Origin: Paratinospora sagittata
Lineage: Eukaryota; Streptophyta; Magnoliopsida; Ranunculales; Menispermaceae
Length of the DNA: 64,000 nt
Direction: 5' to 3'
Assembly (NCBI GenBank): GCA_035771175.1
Contig: CM069596.1
Span: 12,853,001-12,917,000 of the forward strand
Position numbers and translations under genes: made by a program. Of this stretch, positions 11,560-21,755 are shown in pieces. The number at the start of each line of letters is the position of its first letter. Positions within the stretch are counted from its first letter, which is position 1. The notes under the pieces are model-generated. The model did no database searches. It saw only the letters and a program-made list of their open reading frames with translations, and had not been told where the DNA came from.

Positions 11560-14170
11560 TGTTGGAGCAACATTTGACCACCTAGTTGAGGATACGTACT
11601 AAGCCGGAACCACTTAGTTGTCCTCTCACGAGCTAGGTACTTCGAACCTATAAGGGAGAAAGAAGGAAAATAAGTTATAGTAAGAAGCATCGGTGTAGTG
11701 CCAGCTAAAGACTATCTGATACCTAAGTCAGTTTTGTGTTCTCTTGGGAATTAAGAGTGCATTAATTAGAGTAATTAATGACTTACCTCATTTAAGGGGG
11801 CTTAATGGTGTATTTATAGAGGTGGGGTCATTGGCCAGGTTGGCAGCGACACGTGGCTCCATGTTATAAGCTTAAAATCTTGAATTTGGTATGGGTCCTT
11901 ATCCAGTTGTTATTATTGTCAGGTCGACTTAGCTCGATACGCCGAGCTGACTTCGGCATTGTTCCTAAGCTCATCGGGCAGTTGAAATTGGTCGATAGCA
12001 TGTGATATAGTGCTCAATATGCTTACCTATCGTCTTTTCCAAATCTCGGGGCAACTTGTGTCGCGATCATTCTCTGGGTGACGTCACGACCGGCACAGTA
12101 CCCCAGATAATGCGACAATACGACAAAACCTGAGGCACTGATAAGCCTCTACGTGGAAAGTACTTAATAAACTCAAATACATAACATGTATATGATCAAG
12201 ATAATTGAACCAAAAAAAATTAATAATACATCAACACATGATGCCATCTATCCAAATAATTATCCTAAGGTTCAATTATCCTCAAATATTAACATGGGTC
12301 TCAAAATAATAGCCCATCATTCCTTTGTTCATCATATACAGTCCAAACAACCACCCCTATCTAAGTTTTATATACAATAGTACCCGTGATAGTTATATAC
12401 AAAAACAAAAGAACAAAACAATTAGCACTAGTCCCAAGTCCCCAAAATATACAAACCAAAACCTACGTTCAAAAAGAAGAAAAAAGAAGGTCACACTGAC
12501 TCTAAGCCTTGCCCTTTCCTTTCTGATCTAAACCTGAAAAAGTAGGAAAAATGGGGTGAGCTCAACTAGCTCAGTGAATATTTTTCACAATAATCTCCAC
12601 ATACGCATTTAGATAAAACATGTATGATACTTGAAATCTCATTTATAAACCAAATGCACCAAAGAAAAATCATAATATACATGATTCCAAACTAAACATA
12701 TGATTTATGCATCTTTTTCATAACATTATGCGAATGCCTCCATGAGGTCACAACAAAATAACATTACTTACACTTCCCCCATTGCGCTATGGGTTCAGAC
12801 CAGCATGTTATCCAACACTAATCTTTTTACCCCTACATTCCTCAGTGATTCGGAAAGTCCTTTCTACGGAGTACCAATCCAAGTATTCTGACGGCACATT
12901 TTTCCGAAGAACAAGTAGAAATACAACAATGCCAATGCATAAACTTCATGTTCATGTTCTTAAACACAATGCACATATATATAATAGGATGCATATCATT
13001 CAACAATTCAATTTCATATAAATACAATGCTATAAATGGAGAAGTAAGGTGAGAAATACTCACAAACAGTCCAATAGCCAATTAAACAAGTCAATTACAT
13101 TCCAATTGGCCAATCAACTCACATAAACCTGAAACAAATCATATACATACACCAAATGATCAATTTCAAGTCAATTATGTCTAAATACATAATTACTAAC
13201 TCAATTCATATCTAATCCACACCAATTTGGATTAGAAACACCCAATCCAATTCAATTGACCAATTCCAATTCAAATGCCTCAAAAGCCCCAATTTAGATA
13301 AATCTCTACATGGTTAATTTGAACTAAACACCATGGAATTTATTACATTGGTTCCATACTTTAATAAAGTATGCCAAGAACATCAACATAGCTCACATGC
13401 ACATCATTTGCACACCTAAATCATAATAAATTCCATCAAAGTCTACATACATGTTAAGATTCAATTATTCAAGCTAAATTCATCAATATAATGGAAACTC
13501 ACCATTAAAGCATGTATAAACACTTCAATTAAAGGAATCTAAGCTCAAAATTGGTAGGTTAAAGTTTGAAATTCTGAAACCCTAACTTAACCCCAAATTT
13601 CAACTCATGCATGTGATCAAAACATCCAACCAAAGCTAGAAATCAACCCAATAAGCTAAATCATGGAAGAAATGGGGAAGAAATCTTACCTTAGGAGACA
13701 AAATCACAAACCCTATTAAAAAAAACCCCAAACTTCTCCTTCACTCTCGTTTTTCCTCTTCCTTAACTGAAAACGTTGCAAATGAGGAAGAAAACAATGA
13801 GTGAATTGCTTATATACAACCTTGGGCCCACTTGAAAAATGAGGAAGTGCACTTCTCAGTTCAAAACTAAGAAAAACATGTCTCGGCTAGTTCAAAGAAG
13901 CGCGCTTCTGCTTCCCAAAAATTGAAAATTAACATTTCTAAGTGTATTTCCACTTACACATTCATACCAACAATATAGTAAACATGAAAATACACAAAAA
14001 TACTTTGTATACACACAAAATATAAATATTATACACATCAAATATATACATAAGACTTAGAGTCGAGCATTCTATGTCATCGTGACATCATATGAGAAAA
14101 GTGGGTCATTACAGCTTGTGTAGCCGTCCAGGTGTCTGATAGGTCGGAGCATCAAAAAATGGGTCTAACA
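11560..14170 (-). mobile_element. LTR (about 550 bp) of an unclassified retroelement, split by a gypsy solo LTR
   Basis: The outer piece starts TGTTGGAGCAAC at 11560 and ends GGGTCTAACA at 14170, giving TGTT...AACA inverted termini. TCTGCCCCTAGG follows at 14171 and resembles a polypurine-tract complement of a minus-strand element. The 2.06-kb solo LTR at 12059-14113 interrupts it. Nothing internal beyond about 14400 is recognisable, so only this LTR and a short internal stub survive. Confidence 0.65.
12059..14113 (-). mobile_element. Gypsy-type solo LTR (TGTAATGACCC end)
   Basis: In minus orientation it begins TGTAATGACCCAC and ends with a GTCGTGACGTCA-containing stretch. This parallels the LTRs of the chromovirus at 52902-61886, which share the GACGTCATGACCGGCAC segment. 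Flanks are ACTTG (12054-12058) and GCTTG (14114-14118), a 4-of-5 target duplication. A diverged relative lies at 24008. No coding sequence is present; the small open frames inside are AT-rich noise. Confidence 0.8.
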
Positions 14171-14520
14171 TCTGCCCCTAGGCTCTCATTAACTCTCAGC
14201 TGGTCGATTTTCCTCGAGAAGTGTAATGTCGCGAGTCGTACATTGCGTCGATTTGCCTTCTTTGATCTTTTGTCGTTTGATTTTACCTCGAGATACGCAT
14301 TGCATTAAATGTCGCACATGTGGGCCTCCCTATAAATAGTTGGATCTATCATTTGCGCTGAACAAACTGGCGAACTTCCACCAAGCTCGATATCTTCCTA
14401 TTTACATTTTTTTTCAAAATGTGAAACCTCACTAGGTAATCCACCTTCTAACCCTCACCCTTCAGTCTAATTAACCCTTAACCATCACGTCTCACATCTT
14501 TCTAAAATGAGTAATGTTTG
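14171..14520. other. Stub of retroelement internal or flanking sequence, no gene
   Basis: This follows the LTR at 11560-14170. It contains a CTATAAATAG box near 14331 but no coding domain. I see nothing else to support an annotation. Confidence 0.3.
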
Positions 14521-14523
14521 ACT

Positions 14524-14638
14524 AACACACTTTGTTGATATTGCCCTTGTAAGTTGTTGGATTGCCTCGAATCACGTGTTGATGTGTGATTCGAAGCGAT
14601 CCAACAACTCACAAGGGCAATGTCAACGAAGTGTGTTT
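14524..14638 (+). other. Near-perfect 52-nt hairpin (foldback)
   Basis: Arms at 14524-14575 and 14586-14637 are inverted copies with five differences over 52 positions and a 10-nt loop. Read as plus-strand RNA, three of the five differences become G:U wobbles. It is either a tiny foldback MITE or a hairpin RNA precursor. It matches no miRNA family I recognise. Confidence 0.7.
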
Positions 14639-15614
14639 GAAGAGTGTGTTTTTAAAGTATTTTCCTTCTAAAATAGTTGTAACCTCTTTCAAAAATAGTT
14701 GCAACTTCAGTACCGTTGCAATATTTTTTCTTTCTTCCTTCAATTTCTTCACCACACTTTCACTTTGGTCTCTTAGATCTCTTTATAAAACTTCATCTTG
14801 CCCGCTAAAGTTTTGAAAATCAAGTTTCTTTGCAATGGAGTTCAAATAAGAATAAAAGAAGGCTTTTGAACTCTGAATTGATGGAGATTTGTTGTCTATA
14901 TTATCAAGAACCTGCGCATAAGTTTTTGGATGTTTAGGCATCTAAACAAGAGAAAAGGGGAAAAGCGTCAAACAACAATTTCTCAAACTCTATTAATTTT
15001 CCCTTTTCAATCTTCTTAATTTCCTTCTCTCCATTTCTTTATTTTTTTAAATTTTTCTTTATTTTTTGTTTTTCATTTATAGTTGTTTGTTTGGGACGTT
15101 TGTTTTTTTTGTCAAGTTTTTATTTGCCATAACCTTTTTCTATCTTACTTATTTTTATGTTCAAACTTTTCCATCATCTATCTCAATTCATCTACATATA
15201 ATACTATTTCTATTTCTAATTTTTAATTTATCTTTCTTTTTGAATATTATTTTTTTTCCACATTTACATAGTTTTATTTTTATTTTTGCCTACTTACTTC
15301 ATTAGTTATGAAGTTAAACATACGAATTCAATAATGTCTTATGAACCTACGTGCATCTGTTGTTCGTAAAACTTTGTGACCTGACCACCCACTCAACCTA
15401 ATCAAATACGATCATGAATCTGGGTTGGGTTGGGTGGAAAAAAAAGAAGGCCCAATAAGGTCGAGTTGGGTTTCGAGTTTAATAAAAACCCAACTTGATA
15501 ACCCAACCTGACTTGATCATTTAATGTTAAAAATATTTTTTTAAGTAGTGTTAAGTTTTTTCAATACAAATTAAATATTTTATTCTAGTTTTATTGTAAT
15601 TTGAAAGTTAGGCT
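14639..15614. other. T-rich intergenic sequence with an ACCCAACCC relic
   Basis: 14640-15340 is T-rich and its open frame (15066-15305) is low complexity. 15383-15520 contains GGGTTGGGTTGGG and its complement, a degraded relative of the repeat at 1479-2045. No gene is supported. Confidence 0.4.
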
Positions 15615-16104
15615 AAATTTTAGAGGGTTGCTAGTTGAACCCCACACGTCCCCTATCATCACCCCACTAAACCAAAAATCTTGAATTCCTAAACTACCCT
15701 CCTGTCAAATGACATAAATGACCTTATTTTAAATTGTATTCCCAGCTCTCCCACCCACCCATTAAACCTACCCACCATATTACTCATCTTCTTCATCTTT
15801 TTCTTTCTTCAATTCCTTATACAAATCACTTCTCTAATCTACACATTTTGTTGCTTGTAAGTACAAATTCAAAGTCTTTTTGGTTTCTTTTAAAAAGTTT
15901 AAACCATTTTGAGAAGATTTTAAAGTGATTTTGGGGTCTTTTGAAAGGTTAGGGCATTCAAAAACTTCTATCATAAACACATATTGGTAGCACTATGGCA
16001 CAAGAAGCAAGCTTTTGTGATGACATACATCAAGAAAAGGTATGTTTTTGGTGTATTCGAATGGTTCATTGTTTTTTTTTTCTTTTTGCAAAAAATTGCA
16101 CTCT

Positions 16105-16285
16105 GATTCGGCCTTGCATGGTCGAACCTTATACAGCAAATCCGGCCCTGTGTAGGTTCGGCCACCTAGGGCTGAACCTTATGAAGTAGGTTCGACCCTG
16201 GGTGGCCTTACCGATGCTTACTATTCGGTCATATATGGCCGAACCTAAGCTTATGGTTCGTCTATATATGGCCAAACCATATATT
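16105..16285. repeat. Left subterminal array of GGTTCGGCC / GGCCGAACC motifs
   Basis: At least six direct and inverted variants of GGTTCGGCC and TGGCCGAACC occur in about 180 bases, and several pair into short hairpins with 6-12 nt loops. A second array lies near the other end of the same MULE (18075-18185). They lie well inside the terminal repeats and are markedly GC-richer than the surroundings. Confidence 0.7.
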
Positions 16286-16429
16286 TCCAATTGTTTTTAA
16301 AAAAATTATGCATGCAATTCTTATGTTATGTATTTGGGTTTATTTGATGTGGTTTATGATCTTATTTGGTAATTGTTTGTCTAATTATAATATTTTTGAT
16401 AATTTCAAGGTGAAAAACCATGTTTAGAT

Positions 16430-17100
16430 ATGGTTGTCGACTATACGGAACAGTTCACCCCCAACATTTCGTTCAATACCAAGGAGGAATTCATTTCATG
16501 GGTTCAAGATGTTAGGATGAGGAATAGGTTAGTGATTATAATTCGAAATTCAGATGACGGGGAGAATAGAGGCGAGCAAGAATCAATTTTGCTTGTGAAA
16601 GATATGGTCACTATAAATTCATTGCTCAGAAATGTTCAACTAGTAAGAAGGGGAAGATAAGTGAAACTGTCATGAAGAAGTGCAGATGCCCTTTTATGTT
16701 AAATGGTAAGAACCCTCAGGATGGTGAATGGACATTGAAAGTTGCACGTGACACCCATAATCACCCAGCTGCAAAAGCACTTTGAAGGGCACTCATATGT
16801 CGAAAGGTTAAACAATGAAGAGGTAGAAGTAATGACTCAGATGTCAAAGAGTAATGTCTGACCGTTGGAATATGGAGGCAGATCTCAGATGCAACAACCG
16901 TTGCACAAGTTAGAAGAAGAAAAGTACATCGAGTGGCATAGGTGCAAAAAAGAAACCGATGTTGTTCAAGATATATTTTGGGCTCATCCTATTTGCGTAA
17001 ATCTTCTGAGGTGTTTTCCTTATGAGTTGTTGCTGCATTGTACATACAAGACCAACAAGTACAAATTTTCAATACTACAAATTGTTGGAGATAAGCAATA
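16430..17100 (+). pseudogene. MULE transposase, N-terminal half, truncated
   Basis: The reading starts MVVDYTEQFTPN with an FNTKEEFISWVQD motif, the N-terminal DNA-binding region of plant MULE/FAR1-type transposases. One frameshift near 16570 is needed to reach KCRCPFMLNGK and the HNHPA zinc-binding segment. It continues with EGHSYVERL (after a second frame change), KLEEEKYIEWHR, DIFWAHPICVNLL and LLHCTYKTNKYKF. In active MULE transposases that last box is L.DCTYKTN, whose D is the first catalytic DDE residue; here it is H. The reading ends at a stop after IVGDKQ (17100) and the rest of the catalytic domain is missing. Confidence 0.8.
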
Positions 17101-17936
17101 GGGACCCGGGTTCTAGTGTTGTCACAGAACAATGTGCAGCCAAGCATATAAATGCCCTCATTGTGCACTCCACTAGGGGGTAGGGGTTGTCCTATCATCC
17201 TTTGCGGTACCAAAGTGCTCTTTTAGCCAGCGCTTACTCACAAATTACCTTTTCGCAGATTTGATCTCATTCACTACATCAGGCTTTGAAACTCTCAACC
17301 CTTGCATTAGTAATTCAGTTGCATCTTCGTTGTCCATTGGTATGGCTGAGACAGCTCTGCCTGTGATAGGAATGTTGAGAAGTATCTCAACATCATCAAG
17401 GGTAATTGTCATTTCACCAAAATGAAGGTGAAAAGTGTTCGTCTCTAGTTGCTATCACTCCACGAACGCAAATATCAATGTCTTGTTGGCAAAGGAGCAC
17501 GAACAACCAATGAGGAGACTCAACCCAGATCTTTGTATGATTTCTTGGAGTCTTTGTTGATCAGGGTGGCATTTTAGATCCTAATCACCAACTTTTGCTC
17601 CATGATTTATACACTTAAGTGGGGATCGATGCTATGAACAAAAACAAACAAATAGGAATAGTTATTATTAACAAGAAAGAACCGTCAACAACAATAGTAT
17701 TATAAAAAGGGATGAATACTTACTTCATTTACCCATATAGTTGCATCGACATGGTTCTTAAAACTAGTTAGTACTGCGGGATCAGTAGGGCCTCCCATAA
17801 ATGAGACAGAGGCATTCTCATCTTTTTCAGTGTTTATGCTACCTTGACTAGTGTCTTGCGTGTCTGTCTCGTTTACTTCTTCTTCTTCTTCTTTTACATT
17901 GTCCGTGATGGAAGGTAAATTAGATTCCATACGTTG
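17085..17936 (-). pseudogene. Plant mobile domain (PMD/MAIN-like) pseudogene
   Basis: The start at 17928 gives MESNLPSITDNV with an acidic E/D-rich stretch, then FMGGPTDPAVLTSF, the canonical opening of PMD proteins. Downstream blocks, after frame changes, are RSGLSLLIG, FAFVEW..LETNTFH, FGEMTITLDDVE, LLNIPITGRAVS, and near 17110-17140 YMLGCTLFCDNTRTRVP. These are hallmark PMD motifs in the right order. PMD genes are known both as host silencing-related proteins (MAIN/MAIL) and as MULE cargo. Here the gene lies inside a MULE, converges with the transposase and has several frame breaks, so it is mobile cargo that has decayed. Confidence 0.8.
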
Positions 17937-18074
17937 TCATCTCCTTTCCGATGTAAGCCGAGTGCGTGAGCCACTTTGCTCACTAGAAGTGGTATTGCGT
18001 GTATATTTGTATAAAATAAAATAGTTAATTAGTCATTACAAAAAAAATGAAAATTTTAAGGAGGGAAGAGGTTT

Positions 18075-18185
18075 GCCCCTTCATGGTTGAACCTCTTCCC
18101 ACGGTTCGGCCACTCAAGGTCGAATTGTAACAGTTGGTTTGTTTGATTCCGGCCGAATTGGTTCAGCCTTGCATGGCCAAATCGA
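18075..18185. repeat. Right subterminal array of GGTTCGGCC-type motifs
   Basis: Variants such as ACGGTTCGGCCACT, TTCCGGCCGAATTGG and TTGCATGGCCAAAT recur within about 110 bases. They mirror the array at 16105-16285 at the other side of the MULE. Confidence 0.65.
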
Positions 18186-18861
18186 CGACGAAGCTTGCCG
18201 CAATGGCGAGCTTCTGAAGCGTTTTTTTCACACGAAAAAATACACATACATGCTCAATTTCATGAATAAAAGTGCATGAAAAAAAAGAATAAAAAACATG
18301 CATTTCTTACCGAATGAATGGATCTAGCGACGAAATCTTTTGAAGAAGAACGAGTGGCGTTTTGCTTGCGTTTCACTTTCTTGGAGGAAGGAAGATATTG
18401 TCGTGGACAAGAAAATGATGGAAATGAACGAGGGGAGAAGAGAATGGTGGAAAATAATGACTTTTTGGAGTTAGGGACTAGGGTTTTAGGGAGGAGAAAA
18501 TGAAGGGAGGAAAGTGACAATGGGGTTGAGATGAGAATGGGGAGGGTAGTTTAGGAATGTTTTATTTTTGAGCTGGGGTAAGAATAATAATATTTTGGAT
18601 GAGGTACTCTAAGTAATTGCGGTGATGATAGAAGAGATTTGGGGTTCAAATAGCAACCTTCAAATTTTAAGACCCTATAATAGTTTTTATTTTATTTAAT
18701 TTAATTTTTATGTATGTTGGTTGTGAAGTTTTTTTTATTTTTTAATTTTTTTTCAAAAAAATGCAATTTGAGCCTACTTTTTAGCCTGTAAAGATGTAGC
18801 CTAAATAACCAGCTTGACTCACCCGACCTGACCTTTGGTCGATGATGTTGGACCTTTAAAG

Positions 18862-21307
18862 TGTTGGCCCAGTATTATAGTCCAAGAAGGGGGGGGTGAA
18901 TTGGACTTGGCGGATTTTCACGTTACCTTTCGGTTAATTAATTTAAACATAATATATGTGCAGTAGGTAACAAGCCAAATAATCAAGTGCAGGAAAAAGA
19001 TAAATGGACACAGCGATTTATAGTAGTTCGGTTTCTTTTGAACCTACGTCCACTACCAGACCACACACGATCAGGATTTCTCAATCCACTATTGGCTTGT
19101 CAACTTACGGGCGAGACTAGAAGTCGTACACATTAGTCAACATAAAGGCTTGACTATAAGTCGTACACACTAACCAAGATAAGGGTTTGGCTAGAAAGTC
19201 TTACACACTAACTAATACAAGGGCCCGGTTAGAAAGCCACACTCTAACCAACTTACGGGTGTAGTTATGAGCCGTACAACAATATGATATAGTTATGGTT
19301 GACTACCAAGTCAACAATACATTAACATTACAAATGATAGAGAGAGATGTTCTAAAATACTCTCAATAATATTAAGTACAATCTTGAATGAATAATTACT
19401 ACTATTCCCACCACAATATTTTAAATGATGTGTAGTGTTGAAATAGATGAAATCAAATACATGCAATCGATTCAAATAATAATAATGTGAGATCAAGAAT
19501 CGAGTATGCACATGTATTCAAATATTGATTCTAACAATGATGTGTATAAAACACATGAATCAATATGCACAAATGATCAATATTTGTTGATTCTAAATAT
19601 ATAAATGGTTAAGATCAAAAATCAACCTACTCAAGTAATAATCAATGAAATCGATTCAAAATAATGTAAGTTTAGCACATGAATCGCTACCACATGAGAT
19701 GTATGAAACCACTAATCAAGATAATGTGATATGAAGATCAAGTATGGTTTCACAAGCAATACTCAAATCAAAACGGTTTTCAAGATATCAAATCAAGCGC
19801 AAAATTGATTTACTCAAACAAATTCATAAGAATCTTAATGGAAAGATTTTACCCAACTTAGGTAAGGATGAAGCTCAGAGATTCTTCAAGTGTGATGATG
19901 GTTGAGAGATGCCTCGTTCAATGGTGATCAAGAATCAACAAGATGTGAAGAACTCACTCAAAAACGTCTTGATCAATTGCTCAAGACAAACTCACAAGTT
20001 TCTCAAAGAGTTTTGAAAGAATAGGCGAACTATTCAGAAGTATGAATCAAAGATTCAAATGTAGTTGAACTTTTGCTTTGAAAAGATGTTTAAGTCACTC
20101 AAGAACTTGTTTTGGACTTGTAGAAATAAAAGTATAAAAATCGGCACAAGTTCAAGATTTTTGCAAAAGTTATTCTTCAAATGAGCAAGTGTGGTATTTC
20201 TTCCTCAATGAAGGAGCGCGCTTCTGCTTTGAAATCTGAAAAGTTTCAAATTACCCTCCAATCAAGGAGTGCTTTCCTTAATATGCCCGTTGGGCATAGT
20301 AGCGAGGTTCTTTATCAAGAACCACTGACTCTATTAACATTCATATTTTGTCATTGACTACAAGAGCACGTTCCTATTAAGATGAGGGTGTTCCTTATTC
20401 TCTGATAAAAAAAATCTGAGTCTTGGGAAAAACTATAGGAGCGCTTTCCTTAATATGTCTATTGGGCATAGGAATGAGATTCTTCATCAAGAATCATCGA
20501 CTCTATAAACATTCTTATTTTGTCCTTGACTACAAGAGCGTGTTCCTGTTAAGAGAAGCGCGTTCCGTATTCCCTAATAAAAAAAGCCTGAGTCTCGGGA
20601 AAAATTATAGGAGTGTGTTCCTTAAACTCTGATAAGAAAAATTTGATTCTCAGGAAAAAAGCTCAGGAGCATGTTCCTTTAATGAGGAGCGCTTTCATTC
20701 ACGTTGAAGTGATAGAAACCCAATTTTTCTATCAAAATGAGTTTAAGACATTGTTAAACACATGAACCAACTTTGAAAACATTTTTGACAAGATTGAAAC
20801 ACAATTTCTGAAGATAAACACGTGTAAAACAATCGATTAAAACAAATGATCAAAAAGTTCGATATGATACACGTAAAACGATAAAAGCCATGCAAAGTTG
20901 GTAATATTAGTGCATGATAATCAATGATATATATTTGTGCATGATAAACAATCTTAACTATATGATTGCATAATTATCATGATTGTGTGTGCATGCATGA
21001 TCAATATAGTAACAACGTACGTGCATTAATATGATAACCTACATGCATGATTTTCAAAAGATGCAAGTCATATTGTGGCTGGAATGAGTAAAGATTACTC
21101 TACAACACTAAAATTATAAACTAAAGATTTTATGATGCTCTTGAATCTTTGTGCATTGTTATTCTATCCACATGCTTTGACAGTACAGTTGAATCCATTT
21201 GATATAGCTAGTTAGCACTGAAACAACTACGTAAAAGATATTAGTGATCACAAGTATGTTGTCTGTAATCATCAAAACAAAATTGGATAAGAGTCATTAC
21301 ATCAACA
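18862..21307 (-). repeat. 3' LTR (2.4 kb) of the LARD-like element
   Basis: It has TGTTG...CAACA inverted ends. It contains the CCAAGAAGGGGGGGGTGAATTGG-type segment common near one LTR edge in plant elements. A degenerate tandem array of about 40-bp units with GTCGTACACA lies at 19107-19285. A direct duplication of about 176 bp (20265-20435 and 20441-20600) is present here but not in the right copy. AGGAGCGCGTTCC-like motifs are repeated through 20210-20700. Confidence 0.75.
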
Positions 21308-21755
21308 ATCTCCCCTTTTTTTATGATTTCAAACAAATTCACTATTAGCCTAATTGAAGCAAGAAACATGATTTCTCGAGTGAATGAATGAGTGAAAAGA
21401 ATAGTAATATCATGCTACATTTAAGAATATACCACTTAAAAAAAATAGTAGTCAATAGCATTTGAACTTTAATCAATCAGATACCAATATAAGCATATTC
21501 AAAAGGATATAATCATGTAAGCACGGATAATTGAATATACTCAAGCACGTCTGAACAATAGTATCAAAATGTACATGTATATCAATATAACCAGTAAAAC
21601 ATATACATGTAATCCCACAAAAGTAACTGAGAGAATACACAGAAAATCTCCAAAATATATATCCAACATCCTAAACTCCCCCTGAGTATATGAACTCTCC
21701 CCCTAAGTGTGTGCCCATAAATGATCCAATCAATCAAACCAATCATATTACTCTC

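Larger units (their letters stand above)
15624..18661. mobile_element. Mutator-like element (MULE) with plant mobile domain cargo
   Basis: Terminal inverted repeats start GGGTTGCTAGTTGAACCCC on the left and, in reverse complement, GGTTGCTATTTGAACCCC on the right. Similarity continues through a TATCATCACC block and CCTAAACTACCC further inside. Flanks AAATTTTAG (15615-15623) and AAATTTTAA (18662-18670) form a 9-bp target duplication with one mismatch, as expected for Mutator. Inside are a truncated MULE transposase on the plus strand and a plant mobile domain pseudogene on the minus strand, converging near 17090. Both are broken. Confidence 0.82.

Noticed and set aside
14524..14638. Naming the hairpin as a known microRNA
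   Set aside because: Neither arm matches a miRNA family that I can recall, so it is left as an unnamed foldback.
15066..15305. 79-codon Phe/Leu/Ser-rich open frame
   Set aside because: It is a translation of a T-rich low-complexity stretch.
19107..19285. Regularly spaced repeats suggesting a CRISPR array
   Set aside because: Units are degenerate tandem repeats without unique spacers, inside a plant LTR.
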